A stretch of 64,000 nt of DNA, taken from positions 496,001 through 560,000 of the forward strand of contig JBANDB010000001.1 in NCBI GenBank assembly GCA_037576215.1. Direction: 5' to 3'. The position numbers were made by a program, and so were the translations under genes. The notes under the pieces were generated by a model. That model saw nothing but the letters and a program-made list of their open reading frames with translations. It searched no databases and was not told where the DNA came from. Below, piece by piece: positions 21,433 through 33,190 of the stretch (position 1 is the first letter of the stretch; each line of letters begins with the position of its first letter). The stretch is from Armillaria gallica (lineage: Eukaryota > Basidiomycota > Agaricomycetes > Agaricales > Physalacriaceae).

Positions 21433-24281
21433 GGTAAAAAGTAGGTGCTAAATTTGGTTTTGTTTGACTCTCGCGATCAAAAATCAAATGTCCCCACAGC
21501 ACATGGTCCGCCATGTCAGGGCTGTGGACCCGGCCGTTCCTTATTGGGACCTTGTGCCGGTAGATTCATTACTATTGGTCCGCGATGAAGCTGAAGCCCC
21601 ATATCATAGTGTGACCTCTGAACGTCAAACGAGACCCTGGCCCTGGTCCATACATTTCACCTGTGCGCTTAGCAGAGCTTTTCACTTTTAGGCAGCACCG
21701 GCCGACAGAAGCGCTGCCCTACTTTCTATTCATCATCCTCGTGGACAGATTCTTCTATTCACGACGATCGCGTCTTCGCTGCCATGACCTGATACCTCAT
21801 CTCCTCCTTCATCGATCATCTTCGAAAGCGACCTCGACCTACCTGCAGAGTGGCGAAGCCCCTCAAGGGAAAGCCAAAGGTCCTACCCTCGAAACCTCGT
21901 AAGGACTGCCAGTGACGAGCTGTATCCGAGCTACAACAATGATATGGGCGTTGAACGTTGATGATTCATCAAAGCGTAACCTAAACTTGTCCCGACTGCA
22001 AGGACACCCATCTCTATGCGACCATCCCCTTTAGTAAACTCCATCAAGTGCAATACGGCGCTCTTGAATATGCGAACCCCCGAATATGTGTCGCGCTATT
22101 CTTTACTATTGGTCCACGACGGAGGCTCCCTAACCCCAGTCCATACGTGTGCTCTCCGCCAACAGAAGATCAGTCCATAAAACCGACATGTAAAATTGAC
22201 CTGACGACGACGTCTTCCCAATATCCAGAGGTGAATGTTGTCGGGGTGAAGAAGTTTATCTGAGGTGTGTTGGTGTAGATATCTACCCGTCTCATGGAGC
22301 CGCAGGGCCAAAGCTCCGACATCTTTTGGTCAAACAAGAAATCAAGCGCCCTAGTGCTCCAATCAGGTTGGATACCCCTTCGCATTCAGTGGTTTCTATT
22401 ACGGCGCCTCGGTGCAGAGGTGTCGAGGGTGAGGAAAGAAACTGAGTTGGAACATACTATGGAAGGGAGATAGACGGTTGATGCTACGAAGGAAAGCACA
22501 CCGTATGTATGATTTGATTCGTTCGTTGCCTTTCACGCTTACTGATACCATGGATCCCCAACGCGCAGATTCTTCTATACTGCGATGCTCTGACTGGCCC
22601 TCCATCCTCTCCTTCTGTGCTCTTAAAAGACGACCAGCACATGGATGATACCCAGGCAAGGGAAACCAAAACGTCCTACCTCGCAAGAAGCGCGCAAAGA
22701 CTTCCAAGACGTTCAAGCCTGATATGGATGTTGATGAAACAGCATCGACTTCATCGAAGCATAACCTAAACCTAGGCCTGCTACCAAGTGGTTGATTGCG
22801 AGGACACCCAGCCCTACGCGACCATCCCCTCCGTTATCAAGTGCAATACAGTGCCTTTGAATATGCGAAGTTTCCGTAAACGTCGCCACGTGTCAGTCCA
22901 GCGCCGGATCACTGTGTATTGCTGATCCTTTCAATTCAATCTCAAACCGCCATCCAAGATGATTTCACCCGCGCCATCGTCCCTCGCCTAACAAAAACAC
23001 ATACCTCTATGATAGCGCTCCAGATTGAACGTCTTGCTCCATCCCCGCAACTAAGACAGTATGTGAAGAAACTGCGAGGTGGACAAAGGCGAAAGTAAAC
23101 TTTGGTCTGAAGACGGCTGGCGCAGCTTCGACGCGATGATTTACGCATCTTAGGAAAACTGGGAGGGCAGGAGTCAAGCTGACATATACTCGTACAATCG
23201 AGGCATGGAATGACAGTACGACCATCTATGTATTGAGCAATTCAACGGGACTATCTAGCACCCCATTCGGTAACAGATAAACGGCGTAATTTTGTTGCAT
23301 CGGGTATCACATCTCCGAGATCGGTATAATTATGGTACTTCGTGTGCTTTATTCTTCGAAATCTCTCGTCGAAATCTGGACTCTTGAGCATTCGCGACTG
23401 ATAGGCGCGCTCACGTTGATTGCTTTTTGGGATTCCCCATTTTACCACTGATGATGCGGTAGAGGCACAGGCGTCGTCAGGATACTTTTCCCTCCATTCA
23501 TGGATCTAGGTTCCTTCTTGTGTATTGGCGTGAGGTGTGTAGTATGGTTCAAGTTAATTACCGACAGTTGTGAACCCGAGATGATACCTTGTCTTATCAA
23601 TGGTCCTAGTAAAATCAGCCTCTCATAACGCTTTCTGTTAAAGTCATAATCACTGTCTTCGATTATCATTAACCGGACTTGAGGATTTTGAACTCGGTTC
23701 AAGCTTAGGGACCAAAGTGGTGGAAAGATAACCGGGAGATCACTAGTATATAAATCCGATCACTGATGAAATTAATCGACGTTACATGTAGATCATTAAG
23801 GCACTGCTACTCATATTATGAGACAGTAAGTAGTGAGTAAGTGCGTATACTGCTAGCTATCCGGATGAATCAAGCTCTAATCTTATGACGCAGTCAAGCT
23901 GTTACGTCGTGGGTCGTCAGCCATCTTAATTTGACTGATAGAAGCTGCAGGCCGGACAATAAGAATCGATATGGGGAGCTGCCGAGAATGTTAGCAAGAA
24001 AGAATAGAAATAATGAAGTGATTGAAATCGCACAGTACTGTTCAGGAAAGCGACGGCTGTAATATATTGCTCAATACAAAGTCACAGTGCACCAGACGGT
24101 ATAGACTTACTACTGCCAACAGGTCTGCAGACAACCCGGCGGTTTGCAGCTCGCAGGATGGAAAAGGCTAAACTTGCAGTTGGACTGCTCGCATCGAACC
24201 TAGAAAGATAGACGGCAAAAAATGAGAGAAATGCAGCGCGCGTAGAAATACATTGTCGTACGTATTCTTCACGCTAAGTTT
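21433..24281. other. Decayed stretch of unit C
   Basis: Matches copy B 9871-13554 apart from the two B insertions. Frames up to about 105 codons (22399-22716 minus) are not shared with B. A phrase seen in B (NCKDTQLYAT) is present here in broken frames near 21960-22040. No gene recognised. Confidence 0.4.
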
Positions 24282-24524
24282 GTGGAGGTCAGCACAGGTT
24301 CATATATTTGGATACGAAGGACGCACAAGAGTGTAAGCATGACCACATCGAGTGTAGACATTCCTGACACTGAAAACCAGGTTATTGGGAGAGAGGATGC
24401 AGCGGTAAGATGTAGCTTACTGGCGACGGCGGCACATTGTAATAGAGTGGAGGAGGGGTTTATTGCGATGCTGAAAGGCAAGTGGAAGGATGGAGGAGGT
24501 CACAGTCGACCTTTCTGTTTATAA
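24282..24524 (+). other. Conserved short frame, unit C (frameshifted)
   Basis: Counterpart of 3453-3713 with a short deletion near 24455 that changes the C-terminal half. Not recognised. Confidence 0.2.
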
Positions 24525-24654
24525 GCTAGTAAGACTGCGATATTATCTTGTATCAAGTAATCCTTCAAGGAAAATGTTGCCCGTACCATGATGTGTTTCC
24601 GACAGAGATAGAAAGTGCTGGACCTATCGACAATGACCGTCGGAAGTCACGCTC

Positions 24655-25045
24655 CGAATTAGTTCACTATTTTGTAAATTTCCCATGAACGGCCTGTATT
24701 CACCACCATTTTACAGGCAGCTCGGTACGAAATTCGGAGTCACACAAGCCTAGCGAAGGTGATGTTGTTCACCCGCAGAGACATGTCCCTAAAACCCATG
24801 ATACAATCAATAGCAATTTTCTCCCTTCTTGATCGCATGCATCATAGACGACGCATATGAGTCGAAATTTATATTGAAGAAATGAAACGACAGTTTGCTT
24901 ACTAGACCAAGACAATACAAAAACGCCGGGTTTACAAATCTACCGTTTTGAAAGCTGCGTGCGTCCCGAGGTCACTGATATAGCCATAAATACCTAGGAA
25001 GACTGGTAGGAACAAAATCCGGAAGCCAGACTTGAGAGTCATTTT
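24655..25045 (-). pseudogene. Membrane-protein-like gene relic, copy C
   Basis: Counterpart of 3895-4262, with the hydrophobic start near 25035 and the second hydrophobic exon at about 24700-24880. Base changes have introduced stops. Family unknown. Confidence 0.3.
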
Positions 25046-25319
25046 TCACAGACAGAAAAAGCAGCCTTTTCAACTCCACAGCAGAGGCCAGTGCATTTCA
25101 GCTGGTCAGAAAAGAAGCCCTAGAAGGTATCAATTTAGCGAAGCCTTTCTCGCAGAAAAAGCCGTTGGTAAACGGCAATGAAAAACTTTACCTCGTAGGG
25201 AACAATGGACTTGAGGTATCTTCTCGTTTTACGGAGCGTAAACCAAGGGCGTAAAAACGGAAACTGAAATCGGAACTTTTGAATGTCCCGTTTTAAGCTA
25301 TTAAAAGTGCATGCAGTGC

Positions 25320-25701
25320 TTCGAATTCGGTTACAGACTTCTTTTCAATAGAGTCCTGAATGAGGCCATCAAACTTCTTTTCACAACGGGCTACGGCCAC
25401 TTACCATCGTACTGACCGTGCCCGCTGATTTCGCCTGGCTTCAAGATCAGCACGGGAAGAGAAAAGGGTCCAAGACAAGTTCGATCTGATCTTACGAGTT
25501 TATGATAGATTGCTAGGCTGATGTCGCAAGCGACTGCGCAGGTTGTGGATCTAAACGCAGTCTTGAAGCCTGGGCCTGAGTTCCCGTAGCCTCGTAGAAT
25601 AACGGTTCTTCAGTGCCACTGTTCACATGCCATCCTAACAAGGCAAGCAATCCGAGGAAGAGACTCCCCGTGTTGATACCCGGACCATTAAACGCGGGCA
25701 A
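25320..25701 (-). pseudogene. Unrecognised gene relic, copy C, with N-terminal exon
   Basis: The 62-codon frame 25513-25701 starts with MPAFNGPGINTGSLFLGLLA, a likely signal anchor that is lost in copies A and B. The downstream region still encodes LPVLILKPGEI, but a deletion removes part of the next motif. Family not recognised. Confidence 0.35.
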
Positions 25702-25979
25702 AGATCAATCAGGTAATAAAGTCGAGGATAAGACGAACGCCTGCATGTGCTTAGGGTGGTCCTTAGCTACCAATTCCTGAACCAAAGATGTGATGAGAGG
25801 CTCAGCAAAGACGAAGCGCAGTAAACAGCAGGAGGATCACGACAAGGTGGACTAAAGACCAGTACTGCTCTCAGGAGTTGCTTACTAGGACTGACAGGTT
25901 CACGCAGATGGCGGTTACTGAGATCGGGACCGGCTAGTCCGGGACGGATAAGGCGCGTCCCGTCACATGTACAGCGAAT

Positions 25980-28180
25980 TGGTCAAAAATATATATGCCC
26001 ATATAAGCCCGTGGCAAGGGCCAAAACTCATGGCAACGTCCAAAATAATTGTGAGAGAATTATATGCCCATATGAACCGTGAAGAATTGATAGTTCTTCA
26101 TGTATCATTATGGGTGTTTCCAATGTCAGTAATTTATACCAGACTTCGCAAGGTACCAGTACAATTACTTGATATCATATGCAAGTACGACGCGCCGAGC
26201 AACATCTTAAAGCAGGCTCGTAACAGCTAGTAGTTTTTGGGTGGGTGGGGACATATATCCTTCGCACTCTTGGAGCCTTTGAAAGACTTGAAATTAAATT
26301 TATTATTACGGTGAACATGATACAAGGACACTACTGTTTACAAAATTGACCTCAAACTCATACCATATGTTCTCGCTCCTGCTCCTCTCTCTTCGCCGAC
26401 TCTCCGCTGCCAATCACTTCCTGGAGTCACTGTCGGGACTCAGGGAGTCGAGTCTTTCCAGCCTTGAAAACATCCCTAGGAAAAGGAACGTCAGTGCGCA
26501 ACCCAACAACATATGGGAGGATTACCTCAATTTGTTGGCGCCGGACCGTCTCATCTACAGCGCTTGGGTCTGGACACTAAAGAGCGACATTGCGTGGGTT
26601 AGGGCGTACCCCGTCACCTTGAACAATTCCCTAAGATGTGATGTGGATCAGATCCCAAGGAAAGAGCCATTAATGAACTCACTGATGCTCGAATTCACTG
26701 TTATCCAACACGATCACTTCCTCCTCCAACTCTACAGCATGTCGCTTCAGAAGACCACTGGTTGAACTTGATGCATTAATGACTGAGAGAATCCAGGTGG
26801 GCTGGGAATCTGTGACTCTTGGAGAGGTGATGGTACGTACGTTGCTGAGGACGTTAAACTTTTGCCCCGACTTCGGACTGTACTTATGTTGAAAGAGCTG
26901 ACTACATTGGAGTTCCGGGCTCGGAAGAAGAGATCCGCGTCGGAGAGGAATGGGCCTAGAGGGGAATAGGTCTGGTAGGCCTGTGTCCGGCCCAATAGTC
27001 TCACCGACGAGAAGGAAAACGAGTAGCAGCGTAAAACGCGGAACGAACCGCGAGCTATCACGTGGGCATCATTGCCGACTCGGAATTCAGAATCAACTTA
27101 CTAAGTGCGGAGTCACTGGCGCGCTCATCTTTCATGCAACACACCTCGCTCCTCATCTTAGTTCTTTTGATTCTGAGTCTACTCCTTTCTCCTATCTTCC
27201 TACTAAAGCGGGGCCCCCGAAAATTCGGTACATCCGAGATTCCGAGATTACTTTTACTTCCCAAGATTTAAGTGCTGCAAAGCTAGTAGTATTTGAATAC
27301 AGTGCGACTACGAATTGTACAGACCTCCATGCACAAAACAGAGAGACCAAGTGCACCTCGATATTGAGTAGTATACATCAATACTACCATTTTACAGTGT
27401 ATCTGTGTGAATCAGAACATTACATTGCGATAATAACAGCAATACATGAGCTAGAAATAATCCTTGGTAATCTTGAAGGCTATGTTATTATTATGGGGTT
27501 CATGATAGCGTACGAGAAGGTCGCAACCTTATGCCTCGGTTATATCGACTCGTAAGGCCTTGACGAGACAGGTAATAATTGTGCCGGACCGTGGTTGCCG
27601 CAACCCCCGGACACTTTTTCCCCGATTTGCTGATGGCCCTCAGCTCTCTTCACGACGACCACAGTACTTGACGAGTTCTGCAATGGCTCATAATTTCGGC
27701 TGCCGCACCGTACTCGATTTTATCCCCTCGTATGAAAGCTATCTGAGATCTTCGGTATTCTTGGGCGTAGCAGAGGTGGGATATCTTTCGTATCCGTATA
27801 AGTAAAGTGAATTGTTCGTCTCTTGCGTTAGAGGTTCATCGGTATACACAAACTGTGGCTATAATTCGTAAATTCAAAACATGCTTATTCCATATATTTT
27901 CCGTCGAAGCAGAGCATGAACATGCTACGGCTCCCAGTCTCAGAAAAAAGCTGGATCCGACGACACAGAAGCGGAGAGTGTAAAAAGGGAACCAGAATGC
28001 TAGTTGGGATGACCTGTAGATGTGTGCGTCAATATTCTGACATTGTGTCTCTCAATCTAACTGCCGTTCCCATCTCGGACAGTACTACCACGCCCCTACC
28101 GACACCCACACTTTACGCGCTGTGATCAGAATGATAGACAGTGAACGAGGGTGCTAAGAAATCTACGAACGAAAGAGTTA
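25980..28180. other. Copy-C-specific stretch (2.2 kb)
   Basis: Copy A jumps from its equivalent of 25975 straight to that of about 28230. Copy B shares only the last bases from about 28180. Frames present: 25967-26230 (87 codons), 26346-26765 (139 codons, contains ESLSGLRESSLSSLENIP), 26950-27555 (201 codons, plus) and 27560-27805. None is recognised. No terminal repeats or target duplication were found, so it is more likely ancestral sequence deleted in A and B than an insertion. Confidence 0.4.
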
Positions 28181-28719
28181 TTCAGGCTCGGGACCACGCA
28201 ATAAAGGGGATTTTATAAAACGCTTTGGTCGACGAACCTGCTTTGTGAATGCGACCATACTATTTGCTTGGCTTCCTCTCAATTGCCTTCAACTCAAGCC
28301 TCGCTCCTTCCATCTCTGTCATCCTTACGCCGCCGCTGCATCTTCCAATGTTTGCCTCCTATCTCATCGCCCGCCGTCTGTTGTCCGGTTTCATCTACCT
28401 CTCAAAAGAGCGCGTATTACGGTTCGTTTGATGGACCACCATCCAAGTCTCAGGTGCAGATACACTGTCAACGCCAGCTATTATTCAGCTCTATATGGGA
28501 GAAGACTGCGAAGCGCTTCAATTGATATGGGAACGCGATTCGGAGGTTGCATCTGTCGCCGTTTCATTTCGTTGCTGGCAGTGACTTGCGTAGGGGAGTT
28601 GCACGACCCGAAACCCCATGGTGGAAAGTGGAGCACTGAGCCTGAGTTTACCAGTCAGTCGGGATAGCTAAATTACTCGATGCTTCGAAATAAAAGCTAT
28701 GGCAACTACTTCAATGTGT

Positions 28720-28777
28720 GGTCCCCTATGGCATAACCTGTGAATCATCGATCTCGGTTCGATTCCGAGAGGGTCCA
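28720..28777 (+). pseudogene. tRNA-like sequence T4, copy C
   Basis: Nearly identical to 16296-16353, with the same perfect T arm and no anticodon arm. Confidence 0.55.
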
Positions 28778-29034
28778 TAGCCAGAAGCCAAGCAGAATCC
28801 TCCTTTTTCATATTGAAATATTATCTTGAAACCTGATTTTCCTGCGTACTGTGATTGTTCTCGTTCAGCTGAGCCAGCGCAAAACAAAAGGTTTCATTCT
28901 TGACAAAGAGCCACCGTCATTGGCTTGCCCTTCAGAGTTCGAACCGCCCTTTGCCTTCTCTTTGCTAGTCGACAGGTAGACAAGAGCCCACAGGAACCTT
29001 TGAATCAGAAGCTATGTTGACGACATTAACAGAA

Positions 29035-29131
29035 GAACCCTTTGGTACAATCGTATAATTACTCACGCGCAAGCGTTATTACGCCGCAAGGCGACCTATC
29101 GATGATCTCGGTTCGAATCTGAGAGGGTCCA
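29035..29131 (+). pseudogene. tRNA-like sequence T5, copy C
   Basis: Acceptor-like GAACCCT pairs with AGGGTCC apart from one mismatch. TGGTACAATCG resembles an A box and GGTTCGAATCT a B box. Two small hairpins replace the anticodon arm. Confidence 0.5.
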
Positions 29132-30489
29132 TAATGCCCATCCAAGCAAATTATTTTCATGGTCTTTTTGTTCTACTTATACTATAATACAATTTCCAAA
29201 CATTAAGAAAAATCCAAGATTCTGAGCCTCCGTAAGGCAATGAAGGATCCCTAATTTTCTAGCCCTTACGAGCACTTAGCAAGACACGTGTAGAAAGCCA
29301 ATTTCGACGCTGCTCAATGCTTACCTGAGCACCCGTCCTATACTTTGAACCGTCCGCGTCAGGCCTTCAGGCATAATCTCACTTTATGTTATTTTTGCTG
29401 GTCGACAGCCTATCCTCTCTTGCCAAGTCGGGCACTCAGATCTGGGGCAAATTAGGTGCGTTATCTTTTTCTTTCTCTAGGATGAATCTTGCAGGCGATA
29501 CAGGATCATGCTATTTGAAGACAATAATACCCGCTTGGGCTGAGCTCGATACCGTAGCGATGAGTCTTACGGCCCTAAAGTAAATCTAAAGGCGCATATA
29601 TGCAGGGCTTTGATGTCGAAAGGAAAAGGGTGCGTGATCATTTCTTCTTTCGCAGACGACGAATTTCATAGCCAAGACTAGCTAAGGCTTGCCGCCAGTC
29701 GGAAAAGACGTCTCTTCAACCTTCCGCTACGTATGCCTTGCCGTCCGATATAATTCGACACAGACGACCAGTCGCTATAAAGTGCTACGTCGTCGCGCGT
29801 CGAGGCCTAAGAAATTCTATCCCGGGCGATAACATTGTGTACTGGCAGCGCGCCTACCCGGCGAACGAGTTCTGAAAACGTCTCATCTCGTCGCTTATGA
29901 GGCAGGCCCACTGTCCGATGTCAAAGCTCTCTAAAACGCCGCGCCATCATCCAAAGCGACCCTACCAATCCCGTCGTCTCCCAGCCTACCTTACTAAGAC
30001 GTACCCCTTCCCACGCACTCACCCTCTCAAGAGCAATAATCGGAGCTTCTGATTCCCTCCAGCCATCCTTCTTCCCGGGGACATCCTGTATACCTAATCT
30101 TGTCAATAGCTCGTTGGTGGGGTCCTACCATCCACGGACGACTCACCTCGGCTCGTTTGGCCTATGCACCTTTCTCGGGATCGATGTACCGCTTAGAGCG
30201 GCTGTCGAAGGACCGCTCGCCGCGTTTAGCCTCCTTGAGACTCATACAGCTCACCTTTGCGCAAGTCAAAACCACACTATTCTCATCTCCGTCGTGTCGA
30301 CCACCCTTTGTTCTGCTGCATCGCTGGTGCGAGGAAGCCATTCTCAGCCTTCGTCGACTCGGATTGCATCAAAACGAGTCGAAGCAAGATATTAGGAAGG
30401 AAGATGTAATTGGTAAGATGCATAACGGAACCATGGTATTCGCTGTTCGGCACATACTCTTTATGATGAATCGTAACCGACAGCCTTTA

Positions 30490-31668
30490 GGGCCCGTTCG
30501 TGTGCCTCTGGCTAAGATCAGCCGGAGGGTTAAGGGATTATTAACCGGAGTGGTCACAAATGGTCACAGTCATCGGGTAGTTTCGGATTATATCCGAACG
30601 ACGTTGGATGTCGGTCGTCATTGTTCCCCCGCTTCACCGAAGGGCACCTTTCACCACCCCGCCTATGCCGCTCATTGACCGACACATCGGTCACAACACT
30701 TGTTAAAACTGAGCTCATTTTACTCAACATTAATTATAATGAATATGTAGTCCACTTTTGTGCCATTTTCCTGATAATGTCGTACTCATCACATATGATG
30801 AGCGGGAAGACAGTAGTCGTTGGCCGGAGTGAACGCAGCATCGGCACAGGGGCGGAGCGTGACAACGGGACTATATGACTCCGAAGCCGACTTAAGCTGA
30901 CCGTTTAAGATTTTGGCAGTGGAACGGATCTAGCCGGAGGCTAGTGATGTTCGGGTCGGGTCAGGCAGGGTTTTGAGGGCTTGGGCTGGGTAGTTGAGGG
31001 CTTGGGTCGACGTTTTTACAAGCCCGAGCCTTAAGCCCTGACCCAGGTCGGGTCGGGTCGGGCTTGGGTAGTAGGCCTAGGCTTGATATATATAGTGCGT
31101 CAAAGAAGTACATGAATATCTACTCTGCTTCATAACAATCATCGTCAAGATCGATTGATAGGACGTACCTGATATTGCTTTTAATCATATTTCCACCCTT
31201 CTAGGCATGGATGGCCACTTATGACGTACTTTGACCTCCAATATGTCATTTTCTGGAGGTCAAAGTACATCATAATTGAGCATCTGCGGAAATACGGGTT
31301 CAGAAACCAGGATAACCATGATAGAACAACATGGATAGGCAAATATTATAATTTGATATAGAGATTGATAATCGTGCTGGACAGAAAACTGAGGTGACGT
31401 GGACGTGAGAGTCAAGAAGAAAGCTGTGATCACTGATCAGTTGTTTCAGCAGCGGATCACATGATATCAGATGCCGTTCAATGCCGACACTGATCATCGG
31501 GCTGAAAGCCCAGGGCTTGGGCTTTCCTGAGTCAACACCCGAGCCTTGAGCCCACCAAAGCCCAGCATGAGGGTCGGGCTTTTCAGGGTTGGGTTGGGCT
31601 GGGTTGGGCCGGGTCGCAGGCTTTGAGCCTGACCCGAACATCACTACCGGAGGCACACAAACGGGCCC
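30490..31668 (+). mobile_element. PIF/Harbinger-like MITE with nested element
   Basis: Termini are inverted over about 29 bp (GGGCCCGTTCGTGTGCCTC at the left; the right end is its complement with few changes). TTA flanks both sides (30487-30489 and 31669-31671). Copies A and B have the empty site at the same place (CAGGC, TA, GGCGCG). The 3-bp TTA duplication fits PIF/Harbinger. Removing the nested insertion leaves about 466 bp with no transposase, hence non-autonomous. Confidence 0.75.
30942..31646 (+). mobile_element. hAT-like element nested in the PIF-like MITE (705 bp)
   Basis: Starts TAGTGATGTTCGGGTC and ends with its inverted complement GACCCGAACATCACTA. It is flanked by the exact 8-bp duplication CCGGAGGC (30934-30941, 31647-31654). 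Both ends carry GGGTC/GGGCT runs like the smaller elements at 5171 and 12549. The centre (31083-31480) is AT-richer. A 118-codon minus frame inside is not recognised. Confidence 0.85.
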
Positions 31669-31795
31669 TTAGGCGTGTATTCCTTTTTTTTGATGGCCCG
31701 CCACCCAAGTCTCATAGCCAACGTGTCCCATTCATCTCGGTGATGGGCGTCTCATAGCCTGAGTATTGCTGACTTTGAACGAGGATTTCAAATCA

Positions 31796-32239
31796 ATTGT
31801 GATCGAAGGCGCAACCTGGCTATACTAGTTCTGATCGTAAAGATCTGTATTGTACTAGCCCAATCTGGACAGCTGCACTTTGTTGCTAAATTCATTTCTA
31901 AGTCCCGTTAGAGACTGCTGCACCGCTAGTCAACTCATCGTTAAGCACTCATGTGCAGACTGTTCCACTAGTGACTGTACTTTCATGAGACCTGTATGTT
32001 CTGCTTCTTGTTGGGTGCACTTGTAGCTACCCTTGTTGACTAGTGGTCATTATTTACTGACTTGCTTGGTATTTGAGGTGCTAGTCATGCTGGCTGATAG
32101 GCTTAACCCAATAGTGGTATCATGCCTAAATCCTGGCTTGACTAGTAGCTTTCTGGCTTGACTATCAGCATGAAGCCTCTGCTATAGTCCTTTAGTTATG
32201 GCTAGTCTAAGATAGATATGCGCTTGTATGATTGCAGAA
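31796..32239. other. Unassigned stretch between copies C and D
   Basis: Homology to the tandem unit stops near 31795 and the inverted copy D starts near 32240. CTAGT/ACTAG words are frequent, but I find no frame, terminal repeat or known motif. Confidence 0.4.
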
Positions 32240-32242
32240 TCG

Positions 32243-33110
32243 CAAAATCCAGGTGTGAACGCATAGACAGCATATCAACAGGACTACACAAAACTTTCCC
32301 AACTCAGGCAGGCTTTCAAATTTCAGACACTGTCTCCTCAGACCCTCCACTGTGTGATGAACCCAAGAGGGATTTGGGGGAGACTCCAAAGCCCATAGAG
32401 AAGCAAAGAATCTCATGAGTGGCAACTGTGCATGCTATGCTTGTTCAATTGGGGACTCACATGAACATCTCCCAGGCTCTTGTCTGAGATGGGTTCTGGT
32501 GAATAGTGTCCAGCAAATATGACAAGAAGATGCTCTCTGAGGTCTCGGCTTCCACCGAGATTTGGGAAGTAGGCCACAGTGTGTACACATTGCGCCAGAC
32601 TCGAGTGACGAGAATGTGTGCAGTCATCTATTTTTCTACATCATTGATAATATGCTAATCCTTCTCAGCTCGCTTCAGTGTTAGCGGTTTCCAAATCTTC
32701 AAGCAACTTAATGGCGCAAAAGTACACCTCTTTTCATTGTAAAGACAATGGAACACAATGTCCTTGAATGGTTTACCTGTCTGAAAGTCTGGTTCGAAAA
32801 TACCATATGCACCACACCTATGCTACCCTATCCCAGGCAATCTCACCATCATCTAGGATGTTCCAAAATGCTACATCTACCATTTACCCCCAGAAATAGC
32901 ATTCACCTCCCAAGACAACAAGAATCTCCCAGCTCCATCTTTGCCCTTCATGCTACTTGTACCAAGGTTGCCCCAGTTTTCTGGGGCATTGATAAGCAAG
33001 ACCATGTTATTGGAGACTTGGGGTGTACTAGCAGAGGATAGAAGCTCGGCAGAGGTGTTGAGTAGCACCCTCTTGAAATACATGAACTAGCCTATACAAC
33101 AAGTAGCACT
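32243..33110 (+). pseudogene. HNH-nuclease family pseudogene, copy D (inverted)
   Basis: Plus-strand counterpart of 20500-21432. Reading along, it contains the N-terminal AKLSQLGQ-equivalent near 32283, LNGAKVHL near 32707, the frame 32748-33041 with LKVWFEN, then SIFALHATCTKVAPVFWG. Multiple frameshifts separate the pieces. Its divergence from A-C is larger and appears rich in C-to-T and G-to-A changes. Confidence 0.55.
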
Positions 33111-33190
33111 AAGCCTCTAAGCTCTTCTCCATCTCCCAGGCATCGTCGTTTCCAACTCAGCTGCCATGGACACCTATCTCAACCAGCCGG

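Larger units (their letters stand above)
28190..30489. other. Decayed stretch of unit C with tRNA-like sequences
   Basis: Colinear with B 14960-18175 minus the 15121-15546 insertion. Frames such as 28245-28667 (140 codons) and 30100-30678 (192 codons) partly match A and B in shifted frames. The latter runs into the DNA transposon at 30490. No gene recognised. Confidence 0.4.
19941..31795. repeat. Segmental tandem repeat, copy C
   Basis: Third direct copy. It shares landmarks with A and B: HNH pseudogene 20500-21432, the conserved frame near 24282 and tRNA-like sequences at 28720 and 29035. It keeps a stretch of about 2.2 kb (25980-28180) that A lacks and B retains only at its last bases. Homology to copies A and B resumes after a composite DNA transposon (30490-31668) and stops near 31795, so the terminal tRNA-like part of the unit is missing here. 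Confidence 0.85.

Noticed and set aside
31020..31080. Telomere-like repeat from GGGTC/GGGTCGGGTC runs
   Set aside because: The runs are confined to the ends of hAT-like elements with target duplications, and the unit is not the fungal TTAGGG telomere repeat.
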